64,000 bases of DNA, from the NCBI GenBank assembly GCA_902794035.1, contig CADBFN010000011.1, positions 1 through 64,000 on the forward strand, written 5' to 3'. Source of the stretch: an uncultured bacterium (GTDB lineage Bacteria > Cyanobacteriota > Vampirovibrionia > Gastranaerophilales > Gastranaerophilaceae). A model generated the notes under the pieces. It saw only the letters and a list, made by a program, of their open reading frames with translations, was not told the origin of the DNA and did no database searches. Numbering within the stretch: position 1 is the stretch's first letter; every line of letters begins with the position of its first letter. This document shows positions 45,420 through 53,796 of the stretch, in pieces. Position numbers and translations under genes: made by a program.

Positions 45420-45446
45420 AATAAAATCCTCCCCTCTTGACAGGCA

Positions 45447-45455
45447 TGCTATAAT
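45447..45455 (+). promoter_or_regulatory. Extended -10 promoter of the TolC-type gene, leaderless
   Basis: TGCTATAAT is an extended -10 element whose last base lies six bases before the ATG at 45462. No ribosome site lies between. Confidence 0.6.
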
Positions 45456-45461
45456 TAATAT

Positions 45462-46964
45462 ATGAACATAAAGAAATTATTATGTTCGGCACTGGTAATA
45501 ACATTTTTATTAGCCGGAAATAGCGTAAATGCAATACACGAGCACGATGAAGAAGAGCTCCTTCTTAATCCGACAATAGAACTGAAAAACGGTACTGTTC
45601 TTAATATTATAGATTGCGTTGCACTGGCTTTTAAAAACAGTCCGAAAATAAGACGTGAAAAATATAATTTGGATATAGCAAAAAGCAATTTGGGAATAGC
45701 AAAATCACAATATTTCCCAACTCTTGGAGCTGGTGTAGGATTTACTTATCAAAGAAATTCTGACGGCATTTATTACGATAAAAGATACCGCGACCTGCCT
45801 TGGGTCGGCGTTAGTGTAAGTCAGCTGATATATAACTTCGGCAAAACAACTGCTTTTATTAAAATGGAAGAATTTAATAAAATAGCTGCCGAATATGAAT
45901 TTATGGACAGCCTTTGCTATACATTATTTGATATTAAAGCGAAATATTATAATCTTTTGCAGGCAAAAGCACTTTTAAATGTTGCAAAAAATAATGTCGA
46001 TATAAATGAAAAGTTTTTAGAAATAGCCAAAACGAAAACTGAACCTGATATTGCAACTGCAGAATTGAATTTGAGTGAAGCAAAAATAAAATATATTGAA
46101 GCCGAAAATACATATAACAATGCAAAATATGATTTGAGTAATGCAATGTATATTGATTCTCAGCCGGATTATGAAATAGAAAACACCCCGACATTTACAT
46201 ATAATGATGATTTCGCATACAATTCAAAACAGCATGTTGAGGTTAAACCTTTTGAAGCCTACGTTTTTCCGTTTAAGATGAGTGATGCGCTTGATATCGC
46301 CTACAAAAGCAGTCCGGATTTACAGGTTTTAATCAATACAAAATACGCAATGGAACAATCTCTGAAATATGTAAAAAGAACATATTTACCTGATTTAACT
46401 GCTGATGTCGGATACGGCTTAAATCATACAAATTTTACTAATAATAACAGTCTGACAATAGGCGTAAACCTGACAACAAATGTCAATTTAATGGAATTAA
46501 AACACAGCATTAAAGGTGCAGATGCACAGGTTCATCTTGCTGATAACGAAATTAATTTATTCAAAAAAGACTTACAATATGAACTTCTTCGTGCTTTTAA
46601 TAATGTCGATAGAGCAAAGAAACAAGTACCAACCGCAAGAACAGAGGTCGAACAATCTTTAAAAAATCTTGAGATTGTAGAAAAGAAATATCGCTCTGAT
46701 GTGCTAAATTATGTCGCACTACAAGATGCCAGAAAAGATTATATAAGAGCATTAGACAGTTATATAAAAAGTGTTTATAATTACAACATAGCTCTCATTC
46801 AGGTTGAAATGGCTATGCATTATCATTTGGTTGATATTCATCATAAATCGGAACATGCTATGCACTATCACAGCTCCGAACTTATTGAGCACCTGAATAA
46901 AGCACTTGAATGCGACGAAAAGGAAGTTAGCAGAAAAAAGACAGGCAGAAATAAAAAGAAATAA
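45462..46964 (+). CDS. TolC-family outer membrane channel protein
   Basis: The 500 residues have a signal peptide (about 1-24, ending VNA) and the two-fold repeated coiled-coil/beta-barrel plan of TolC. The first repeat begins IDCVALAFKNSPKIRREKYN and the second SDALDIAYKSSPDLQVLI. The fingerprint SVSQLIYNFGKT is typical of outer membrane efflux proteins. The mature N-terminus (HEHDEEE) and the C-terminal tail (HYHLVDIHHKSEHAMHYH) are histidine-rich, which may indicate metal binding. No inner-membrane pump or adaptor gene is adjacent. Confidence 0.9.
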   Translation: MNIKKLLCSALVITFLLAGNSVNAIHEHDEEELLLNPTIELKNGTVLNIIDCVALAFKNSPKIRREKYNLDIAKSNLGIAKSQYFPTLGAGVGFTYQRNSDGIYYDKRYRDLPWVGVSVSQLIYNFGKTTAFIKMEEFNKIAAEYEFMDSLCYTLFDIKAKYYNLLQAKALLNVAKNNVDINEKFLEIAKTKTEPDIATAELNLSEAKIKYIEAENTYNNAKYDLSNAMYIDSQPDYEIENTPTFTYNDDFAYNSKQHVEVKPFEAYVFPFKMSDALDIAYKSSPDLQVLINTKYAMEQSLKYVKRTYLPDLTADVGYGLNHTNFTNNNSLTIGVNLTTNVNLMELKHSIKGADAQVHLADNEINLFKKDLQYELLRAFNNVDRAKKQVPTARTEVEQSLKNLEIVEKKYRSDVLNYVALQDARKDYIRALDSYIKSVYNYNIALIQVEMAMHYHLVDIHHKSEHAMHYHSSELIEHLNKALECDEKEVSRKKTGRNKKK

Positions 46965-46970
46965 CTGTAA

Positions 46971-48317
46971 TTATTTTTCTTCTGCTGCTGAAACTTCTTC
47001 ATTTTTAACCAGTAATATTTTAATAATTCTGGCGCCATCAATTTCTGAAACAGTAAATGTAAAATTACCGTATTCAACTCTGTCGCCGACTTTTGCAATA
47101 CGTTCAAGCTGTTTTACAACCAATCCTGCGACAGTATCAACATCTTCAACTTCTAAATCTTCTTCAGGAATATCAAAGAATTTTGCAAGTTCGTCAAGAC
47201 GCATAGTGCCTGCGACTTCAAAAACTTTCGGTCTTATTTCTTTTATATCTTTTTCTTCATCAATATCAAACTCATCCTGTACATCCCCAAATATTTCTTC
47301 CAACACATCTTCAAGAGTTATAAGACCTGAAGTTCCGCCAAATTCATCCACAACAATAGCCATTTGCGCACGTTGTTTTTTAAATAAAATTACAAGTTTG
47401 TCTAAAGTGATAGTTTCAGGGACAAGCGGTATTTTACGCTGGAATTTTTCAATCGGACAAGATTCATTTTTTAAAGACAACATAAATAAATCTTTTACAT
47501 GAACAAAACCTGTTATATGGTCAATATCGCCGTCATAAACAGGATATCGTGTGTATTGATTTTCTGTTGCAATTTGATTTAACTCATCCATCGGGGTATC
47601 TAAAGAAACACAAACCATATCGGTTCGTGGAGTCATAACCTCATGAGCGGTTAAATCCGAAAACTGAAGAACATTATGGAACATATCTTTTTCAGTTTCA
47701 TTCAATACACCTTCGTCATAACTGTTTTCAACATACATGTCCAAATCATCAATAGTATGAACAGTTTTTAAAGAAGGATTGACAGGAATTTTCAAAGTTT
47801 TGAGTATTCCGTTACAAGTCTTATTCAAAAGCCATACAAACGGTTTTGACAAAGTCATAAAAACATCCATCGGCTTTGCGACCAAAAGTGATATTTTTTC
47901 AGGATACTGCAATGCAATACATTTTGGCACCTGTTCTCCTACAAGTACATGCAAAAAAGTAATTAAAACAAAAGCAAGCACTGCAACAACAATTTGTGCG
48001 ATATAAGCATCAGAAGCAGGAACAGACTGTAATACAGGGGCAAGCATTTTTTCAATTGTCGGCGAACCAAACCAACCAATACCGATACTTGCAATCGTCA
48101 CACCTACCTGAACCGCAGCGATAAAAAAATTTACATCTTCCAATGCTTTTAAGGCCAATTTTGCATCAACATTTCCATCTTTATTTAATTGCTCAATTCT
48201 GTTTTTCCTTGCTCTGACTATAGCAAACTCTGCCCCAACAAAAAAGGCATTTACAAATAATAACAAAAATACTATAACCCAATTAAAAACAATAGTATTT
48301 ATACCTGAATCATCCAT
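46971..48317 (-). CDS. CNNM/CorC-type (hemolysin C family) transporter protein
   Basis: The 448 residues consist of a DUF21 membrane domain with three to four helices (about 5-195), two CBS domains (about 220-340, including TPRTDMVCVSLDTPMDELNQ) and a C-terminal CorC_HlyC domain (about 355-440). Related proteins are implicated in magnesium or cobalt export; the name hemolysin is historical. The ATG has GAGGA upstream. It converges on the TolC-type gene with a six-base gap. Confidence 0.92.
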   Translation of the reverse strand: MDDSGINTIVFNWVIVFLLLFVNAFFVGAEFAIVRARKNRIEQLNKDGNVDAKLALKALEDVNFFIAAVQVGVTIASIGIGWFGSPTIEKMLAPVLQSVPASDAYIAQIVVAVLAFVLITFLHVLVGEQVPKCIALQYPEKISLLVAKPMDVFMTLSKPFVWLLNKTCNGILKTLKIPVNPSLKTVHTIDDLDMYVENSYDEGVLNETEKDMFHNVLQFSDLTAHEVMTPRTDMVCVSLDTPMDELNQIATENQYTRYPVYDGDIDHITGFVHVKDLFMLSLKNESCPIEKFQRKIPLVPETITLDKLVILFKKQRAQMAIVVDEFGGTSGLITLEDVLEEIFGDVQDEFDIDEEKDIKEIRPKVFEVAGTMRLDELAKFFDIPEEDLEVEDVDTVAGLVVKQLERIAKVGDRVEYGNFTFTVSEIDGARIIKILLVKNEEVSAAEEK

Positions 48318-48404
48318 TATTTTTCTTTTTATCCTCTAAGACTTAATTATATTACCTGCATAAGAAAAATGCAAGGGGATAAGTCATTAAATTCTTACAA
48401 GTAT

Positions 48405-48430
48405 AGCTTGCTTTATAAACTAAGCAAGTT
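48405..48430. terminator. Possible hairpin terminator
   Basis: AGCTTGCTT and AAGCAAGTT form about nine pairs (one G-T) with an eight-base loop, between two minus-strand genes. On the minus strand it lies after the YjbQ stop and is not followed by a long T run, so its role is uncertain. Confidence 0.35.
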
Positions 48431-48459
48431 TAAAAGACAGCTTTTATATCATACTTACC

Positions 48460-48876
48460 TTAATACACTATTTGCACATTAACTTTTCTTGCTCTTGCTT
48501 TGTTATCAAAGTCTATCAGCACAACCTGCTGCCATTGTCCCAGTTGAAGAACGCCATCAATGAGCGGTACATAAGTCGAATTCCCAACAATGGATGCTCT
48601 TATATGAGAATAGCCGTTACCGTCATGCCACATTTCATCATGATGATAATCTTTATTTGTCGGTACAAGTTTTTCCATTACTTCGGGGAAATCTACCAAT
48701 AACCCGGGTTCAAATTCAATATTTGTAATTGAAACAGTACTGCCTTGTGCATATACATAAATTACCGCATTCTGCAAACCGTGATTATATACAACATTTC
48801 TGATTTGAGGAGTCAAATCAATTATATCAGTGTTGCCTTTTGTATGTACAGTAAAAACTTCATTTATTATTGCCAT
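48460..48876 (-). CDS. YjbQ family (UPF0047) protein
   Basis: The 138 residues belong to the small trimeric YjbQ family, some members of which have been linked to thiamin-phosphate synthase activity. Visible features are the HNLQN-like segment YNHGLQNAVIYV, the charged His region HHDEMWHDGNGYSHI, and GQWQQVVLIDFD at the end. The ATG at 48876 has GGGGA ten bases upstream; the longer frame beginning at 48948 runs through the intergenic region and is unlikely. Confidence 0.9.
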   Translation of the reverse strand: MAIINEVFTVHTKGNTDIIDLTPQIRNVVYNHGLQNAVIYVYAQGSTVSITNIEFEPGLLVDFPEVMEKLVPTNKDYHHDEMWHDGNGYSHIRASIVGNSTYVPLIDGVLQLGQWQQVVLIDFDNKARARKVNVQIVY

Positions 48877-49008
48877 AATAATATCCCCAAAAATATTCCT
48901 ATATTTTACAAGGGACAAGAAAAATTTGCAAATATTACTTAAGAACATAAGGCAATGCGAATTTTAAACATAAAGATAATAATTATAAAAAACAGAAAGG
49001 AGCATTAT

Positions 49009-49218
49009 ATGAATATTGTAAGAACTATCGCATACATACTTGTTATTATCGGTGCAATAAACTGGGGACTAATCGGGATACTTGATTTTGATTTAGTTGC
49101 ATTTTTATTTGGTGAAATGACAATTTTTGCAAGAATTATTTACGGACTGGTCGGAATTTCAGGTTTAATAGTTTTATTTACAAGTTATAGAGATACTTTT
49201 AACAATGATAATTATTAA
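49009..49218 (+). CDS. DUF378-like small membrane protein
   Basis: The 69 residues have two transmembrane helices (IAYILVIIGAINWGLIGIL and IYGLVGISGLIVLF) separated by the conserved FDLVAFLFG segment, as in the DUF378/YuzA family of unknown function. The ATG at 49009 is fixed by AAAGGAG about eight bases upstream; an in-frame start at 48955 lies before it. It diverges from the YjbQ gene. Confidence 0.88.
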   Translation: MNIVRTIAYILVIIGAINWGLIGILDFDLVAFLFGEMTIFARIIYGLVGISGLIVLFTSYRDTFNNDNY

Positions 49219-49235
49219 AAAATAATCTTATTATC

Positions 49236-49713
49236 GTTCATTTCTTTTCTTTTGTTTGCGAGGCAAAAGAAAAGAAATGAACCAAAGAAAAGAAAACTTC
49301 GCTGATTACAATACCGCCTTCGGCGGCATAAGACCTTCGGCGGCATAAGACCGCTTGCGCGGGAACATGTGTTTTTGCCTTTCAGGCAAAAATCTCTTAG
49401 CACGGCTAAGGACAACGCCGTGCGCTTGATAAGTTTTTATCATAGGCGCCGTTGTCTTAGGCGCCTGATTGATTTTTGTTCGTAAGAACAAAAACGTAAG
49501 TACTATTTGTACTTATATCTTATGAGCGGTGCAATGCCTTTTGGCATTGCAGTGGTATCGCGTGTTTTTCTTTTCGGTTCACTTTTCTTTCTTGGTTGTT
49601 CGCCTTTTATGTGACTTCGTGCCCTGCTTGTCTTGCTTATCGCAAGCCAACACCGGCACTACGCACTCAGCTCACAATCCGCTTTTGCATCGCAATCAAA
49701 AAGAAAAGTGAAC
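49236..49713. repeat. Non-coding hairpin-cluster element
   Basis: This stretch of about 480 bases has no credible gene and differs from its surroundings in being rich in GC palindromes. It opens with a 19-base perfect inverted repeat, GTTCATTTCTTTTCTTTTG (49236-49254) against 49264-49282. Successive hairpins are TTTTTGCCT (49372-49392), CACGGC (49401-49422), AGGCGCC (49444-49466), TTTTTGTTC (49473-49494), AAGTAC (49498-49514) and GCAATGCC (49531-49550). It ends with GTTCACTTTTCTTT (49577-49590), inverted perfectly at 49700-49713. The two ends are themselves imperfect inverted repeats of each other. Confidence 0.75.
49317..49350. repeat. Two tandem 17-base direct repeats
   Basis: CCTTCGGCGGCATAAGA occurs twice back to back at 49317-49333 and 49334-49350, inside the hairpin-cluster element. 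Two copies only, so this is not a CRISPR array. Confidence 0.85.
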
Positions 49714-49803
49714 AATAAGTGATGAATTATAACCTAGTGCCGATAATATTGTTTATGGGATTTATTGTCTTGTAGATACAACAATAACGATTTGGCCAGG
49801 CAA

Positions 49804-49831
49804 TTACAGGATAAGTTTAATATTATATACA
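49804..49831 (+). promoter_or_regulatory. Possible promoter of the response regulator gene
   Basis: TTACAG (49804-49809) and TATACA (49826-49831) are 16 bases apart. The transcript would begin near 49838 and contain the hairpin at 49856-49894. Both boxes are imperfect. Confidence 0.4.
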
Positions 49832-49855
49832 TTTGTTACATATTTCACTGCTTTG

Positions 49856-49894
49856 AAAAATTATGCTATATTGTTTATGTATAGCATAATTTTT
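49856..49894 (+). promoter_or_regulatory. 15-pair hairpin immediately upstream of the response regulator start
   Basis: AAAAATTATGCTATA (49856-49870) is perfectly inverted at 49880-49894 with a nine-base loop, and the right arm ends in a T run. The AGGGTG ribosome site follows within two bases. As RNA it has the form of an intrinsic terminator in a leader; as DNA it could be an operator. Confidence 0.6.
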
Positions 49895-49906
49895 TAGGGT
49901 GAATAT

Positions 49907-50281
49907 ATGCAAAAAATTCTTATTGTTGATGATGAACAAGATATTGTAGATAGTTTAAAATTTGTTCTTGAAGGATGCAATTACACTTGCTATTGCGCAT
50001 ATAACGGGGAAGACGGGCTAAAACTTGCAAGAGAAATCATGCCTGATTTAATAATATTAGATGTAATGATGCCAAGAATAAACGGTTATAAAATCAGCCG
50101 ATTATTGAAGTTTGATAAAAAATACAAAGATATCCCTATATTAATGATTACTGCACGCTCTCAGGAAGAAGATAAACTTATCGGAGAAGAAACAGGCGTT
50201 GATGAATATATTACAAAACCGTTTGATTTAGACGAAGTTTTAAAAATCGTTCAAAAATATTTAGGAGCTGAAGTCAAATAA
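49907..50281 (+). CDS. Response regulator receiver-domain protein (CheY-like)
   Basis: The 124 residues are a stand-alone receiver domain. The acidic pocket is VDDEQD (Asp 8-10), the phosphoacceptor Asp is in LIILDVMMPRINGYK, and the conserved Thr and Lys occur in MITARS and ITKPFD. No output domain is attached. The next gene follows after one base, encoding a PilB/GspE-like protein, so the regulator may control that protein or a pilus-related process. Confidence 0.93.
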   Translation: MQKILIVDDEQDIVDSLKFVLEGCNYTCYCAYNGEDGLKLAREIMPDLIILDVMMPRINGYKISRLLKFDKKYKDIPILMITARSQEEDKLIGEETGVDEYITKPFDLDEVLKIVQKYLGAEVK

Positions 50282-50282
50282 T

Positions 50283-51665
50283 ATGCCTGCAATTACAAAT
50301 AAAACTCTTGAAACACTCAAATATGACCTTGTAAGAGAAGGTTTAGTCAGCTATGAAGTAGTTGAGCAGGCGCAGGAGATTGCAAACGCAAGAAGTATCA
50401 ATATCGGTCAGGCTCTGATTGACTCAGGTTTTATAACTGAAGACCAACTTATAAAATTTCTTGAAACAAAACTGCATACACCGTTTGTAAATCTTGACGA
50501 TTATGAACCTGATAAAAAATGTCTTAAATATATAAGTTTTACAGATGCAAGACGATACAAAATAATTCCGTTATTTAAGATTGAAAACACTTTGACCGTT
50601 GCAATGTCCGATCCGCGCAACTTGTTTGCTATAGACAAAATTATGGAAAGTGCAGAATGCGAAATTGATCCTGTTTTGGCAAATGAAGATTCTATCTTAA
50701 ATAAAATTGATGAATATTATAAAATTGATGTTTCAGTCGGAAATATATCTACAGGTTTTAATGGCGGATATGACTGGCAGGAAGAACTTCACAAAGAAGA
50801 TTTGAGCGATAATCATATCCAAAAAATTATAAGAGCCATACTCAAACAGGCAATATTAGAAGATATTCACGAAGTAATATTTCAGGGCGATGACGAAGGA
50901 CTTGGAGTAAACTTTAAAAAACAAGGCGAAATGCTGAATAAAGGATACATCCCAAGTGTTTTAATATCATCATTTATTGCTAAATTAAAAACAGTATCGG
51001 AGCTGGATTCTTCAGTTTCAGAAGTCCCGCAATTAGGTAAATTGTGCTTTAAAGTAGATGATATATATGTTATGGCAAGTGTTTCCACATTCCCGACAAT
51101 AATGGGAGAAAGAATTTTCTTAAAAATCTACAAGCCGCCTAAAACACTTGATAAAATAGTAACCTCAAAACAAGATCTTTCAGAGATAAGAAATAGTTTA
51201 AATATTCCGGGAATAATTCTTGTATGCGGTTCATCTTTAAGCGGTAAAACCCATGTAATCTATTCATTACTGCAGGAAGCTGCAAAAACGACCTCTAAAA
51301 ACATTATGACACTTGAAAGTATTGCAAAATACGAACTTTCAGGAGTCAATCAGTGCGAATTTAATGAAAATGTAGGCTTTAATATGGACAAAGCTACCCG
51401 CTTTATTACATTCCAAAATCCTGATATTATCTATCTTGAAGGTATAAAGTCAAAAGCCTCGTTTGATTATTTTTCAAGTCTTGTTTATGACGGAAAAACA
51501 ATTATTATGGAATTTCTTGCCAATAATATGGAAGATTTACGCAACAAAATGGCATTTTCAGATTTTGATACTTTAAAATCAATCATTACAACAATGATAT
51601 TTATACACTCAAAAAATAGCATTGAAGTGTTTGATAAAAATAATCTGCAAAAGTATCTTGGCTAG
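50283..51665 (+). CDS. Degenerate PilB/GspE-like type II/IV secretion ATPase homolog
   Basis: The 460 residues have an N-terminal MshEN-like domain (about 10-80: INIGQALIDSGFITEDQL), a linker, and a GspE-like ATPase region (about 170-455). Walker A is recognisable as GSSLSGKTH. Other key parts deviate: Walker B reads PDIIYLEGIKS instead of the usual PDIIMVGEIRD, the TLHTN-type His box is replaced by GKTIIMEFLANNMEDL, and no CxxC zinc motif is present. The MshEN motif also lacks the usual R and Q that contact cyclic di-GMP. It may be a non-motor, regulatory relative of a pilus ATPase. Confidence 0.8.
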   Translation: MPAITNKTLETLKYDLVREGLVSYEVVEQAQEIANARSINIGQALIDSGFITEDQLIKFLETKLHTPFVNLDDYEPDKKCLKYISFTDARRYKIIPLFKIENTLTVAMSDPRNLFAIDKIMESAECEIDPVLANEDSILNKIDEYYKIDVSVGNISTGFNGGYDWQEELHKEDLSDNHIQKIIRAILKQAILEDIHEVIFQGDDEGLGVNFKKQGEMLNKGYIPSVLISSFIAKLKTVSELDSSVSEVPQLGKLCFKVDDIYVMASVSTFPTIMGERIFLKIYKPPKTLDKIVTSKQDLSEIRNSLNIPGIILVCGSSLSGKTHVIYSLLQEAAKTTSKNIMTLESIAKYELSGVNQCEFNENVGFNMDKATRFITFQNPDIIYLEGIKSKASFDYFSSLVYDGKTIIMEFLANNMEDLRNKMAFSDFDTLKSIITTMIFIHSKNSIEVFDKNNLQKYLG

Positions 51666-52337
51666 TTATCTGACATTTAAAAATTTATGTACCTGCGGGA
51701 TTAATCTTACATTTTGGTATAAATTTAAAAACTTATCAAGTATTTCCTCACAAAAACAATTATCAACAGAAATACTATTTTCATCCATTTTAGGCTGCAA
51801 TATCAACTCAATTCCATACTTTTGTCCTAACTGACAACATCTTTTTATTTCAGATTCAGTTATATTGCTATCAAAAACAATTTTTGCAAAAGTATAAACG
51901 CCCGCACAACTTTGCAAAAACCTGTCATGCAATTCAAAAGTATCTTTACCTGTCGCACTTGGCAATTTTATATCAGCAGAAATTATATCGATTTTATCCT
52001 TAATTTTCATAAACTGCTCAGACAAAGTCGCATTTGTTTCAAGATATATTTTGATTTTTGGAAGCAAATTCGTAAATTCATTAATAAAATCTGCATTTAA
52101 AAGAGGCTCTCCGCCTGTTAAAGATATCGAATGAATTTTATTAAGATCAAAGTCTGAATTTATTTTTGTAAACAAATCCTTTGGATCGTATAAAGCTGAA
52201 CCACTTATATCAAAATCAGTATCACAGTAATCGCAATCAAGATTACATCCGCAAAAGCGTATAAATAACTGTTTGTAACCGACTACAGGTCCTTCCCCTT
52301 GTATCGACTCAAAAATCTCTTTTATTCTAGCTTCCAT
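51666..52337 (-). CDS. queE: 7-carboxy-7-deazaguanine synthase
   Basis: QueE is a radical SAM enzyme in queuosine (or deazaguanine DNA) biosynthesis. The 223 residues begin with IFESIQGEGPVVGYKQLFIR, and the cluster cysteines C31, C35 and C38 are in CGCNLDCDYC. The family segment LTGGEPLLN follows. Its start overlaps the DnaJ-like gene end by 11 bases, and its stop abuts the convergent PilB-like gene. No other queuosine genes are in the window. Confidence 0.93.
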   Translation of the reverse strand: MEARIKEIFESIQGEGPVVGYKQLFIRFCGCNLDCDYCDTDFDISGSALYDPKDLFTKINSDFDLNKIHSISLTGGEPLLNADFINEFTNLLPKIKIYLETNATLSEQFMKIKDKIDIISADIKLPSATGKDTFELHDRFLQSCAGVYTFAKIVFDSNITESEIKRCCQLGQKYGIELILQPKMDENSISVDNCFCEEILDKFLNLYQNVRLIPQVHKFLNVR

Positions 52338-53415
52338 ATCCGAAATTTTTCCTCACATTTACTGATGAAATATTTTTTAACTGCTCATAAAGCTTTACTT
52401 CATCATCCGACAAATCCTGAGGAATTTCAATAGTAACGGTAACAATTAAATCACCGATTTTGCCATTTTTCTTCAACCCTTGTTTTGCAAGTCTGAACTT
52501 TTGACCTGAAGTCGTATTTTTAGGCAATTTCAGTTTTATGGTTCCGTCAAATGCAGGTATGGTAATTTCTTCACCCAGCGCAGCTTCAAACGGAGTTATA
52601 GGGACATTATAATAAATATTTAACTTATCAAAATGAACCTGAGTTTTAATTTCTACACGAATTTTTACATAAACATCCCCGTTTGGACCTCCGTTTTTAC
52701 CTGAAGCCCCTGCACCTTTCAAACGGAGTTTTGCACCATCTTTTACCCCTTTAGGGATTGTTAATTTAATTTTTTTTGTATCTGTGATAACACCTTTACC
52801 GCCGCACTCACTACATTTGTCTCCATTTGTAAATTTATGTCCGAAACATTTTTCACAAGTCACTGTTGTTCGGATATTCAGAATACGCTGAGATCCTGTC
52901 ATTACTTCATCAGGAGAAATAGTAATATCTGTTGTAATATCCTGTCCTTTTTGAGGCTTTTTGTTATTTCTTTCTTGTCTGTGTTTTTTGAATCTGGCAC
53001 ACCAATATCTAAAAGCCATTAAAGGTGAAATTCGTTTTTTATTTTTTTTATTATCAGTTTTTGCGTTTTTATTTTCATCATTATATCTTGTTTTACTGAT
53101 ATCCTGCGCATTACATGATTTGATATCACGGTTGTCAGATTTTGTAGATTTTCTTGGCTCTGGGCATTCACTTTGCGGGAAAGTCGTTTTAAAAATACCG
53201 TTTATAATATCGTATTGATGACGTTTGGATTCATCAGAAAGGGTTTCATAAGCAATAGTTATCTGTTTAAATAAATCTATAGCCTCAGGAGATTTATTTA
53301 CATCAGGATGATATTTACGGGCTAATTTTCTGTATGCGGATTTTATTTCCGCATTATCAGCACTAGCAGAAACTTCCAAAATATCATAGTAACTTTTTAC
53401 ACCATTAAACGCCAT
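52327..53415 (-). CDS. DnaJ-like co-chaperone with a reduced zinc domain
   Basis: The 362 residues have an N-terminal J domain (about 6-75, with HPD in YHPDVN), a basic low-complexity linker (about 80-165) instead of a G/F region, a short cysteine region and the two-lobed C-terminal substrate domain. The cysteine region holds only two C-x-x-C units (CEKC and CSECGGKG), where canonical DnaJ has four, so at most one zinc site can form. It would stimulate DnaK. It is not next to dnaK or grpE, so it may be a secondary J protein. Confidence 0.88.
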   Translation of the reverse strand: MAFNGVKSYYDILEVSASADNAEIKSAYRKLARKYHPDVNKSPEAIDLFKQITIAYETLSDESKRHQYDIINGIFKTTFPQSECPEPRKSTKSDNRDIKSCNAQDISKTRYNDENKNAKTDNKKNKKRISPLMAFRYWCARFKKHRQERNNKKPQKGQDITTDITISPDEVMTGSQRILNIRTTVTCEKCFGHKFTNGDKCSECGGKGVITDTKKIKLTIPKGVKDGAKLRLKGAGASGKNGGPNGDVYVKIRVEIKTQVHFDKLNIYYNVPITPFEAALGEEITIPAFDGTIKLKLPKNTTSGQKFRLAKQGLKKNGKIGDLIVTVTIEIPQDLSDDEVKLYEQLKNISSVNVRKNFGYGS

Positions 53416-53796
53416 ACTATGTATTTAATGATAATTAAATAAAAATCAACATAACCAAAAGGATTAAGTCATGCTATTTATCATATTAAACAAATTTTTT
53501 ATATAATTCCCCGTATTTTTTAGGATTAATATCAACTTCTTAACAAAATTTTACAAAATATTCTAACAGATTTTTTGATAAAAACAGTGATTTTTTGAAA
53601 AAAATAAGTGTTTTTTTTACTTTTTAGACAAAAAATTATTTTAAAATGTCTTATTTTTAGAAAATTATGCAAAAATTCATCTTTACATTAACTTTATATT
53701 TGAGTTATAACAGGCAATTTTTATTTTGCTCTGCTTTTAATTAATATGTACTTTGGTTATAATTAGAAGGCAGTTCAGTAGTAAAACAAGCAATAT
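53416..53796. other. 381-base AT-rich intergenic region
   Basis: No gene is seen. It lies between divergent genes. A TATAAT at 53758-53763 is a likely -10 box for the tandem pair downstream, giving a leader of about 27 bases. AGACA and TGTCT flank an A/T stretch near 53627-53652, and AAAAATAAG near 53600 pairs with CTTATTTTT near 53650; these may be operator or structured-leader elements, but the base composition makes chance matches likely. Confidence 0.5.

Noticed and set aside
45437-45442. Perfect TTGACA before the TolC-type gene, as a -35 box
   Set aside because: It lies only seven bases from the TATAAT box, far too close to act with it; the extended -10 explains the promoter better.
49317-49350. 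Tandem repeats as a CRISPR array
   Set aside because: Only two adjacent copies with no spacer and no cas genes in the window.
49215-49711. Short reading frames on both strands inside the hairpin-cluster element (minus 49215-49491, plus 49529-49711)
   Set aside because: They run through the palindromes, have no ribosome sites and their translations are low-complexity or cysteine/phenylalanine-rich with no domain; they are by-products of the repeats.
53621-53640. T-homopolymer run in the 53416-53796 gap as a phase-variation site
   Set aside because: It is intergenic, short, and such T runs are common throughout this AT-rich sequence.
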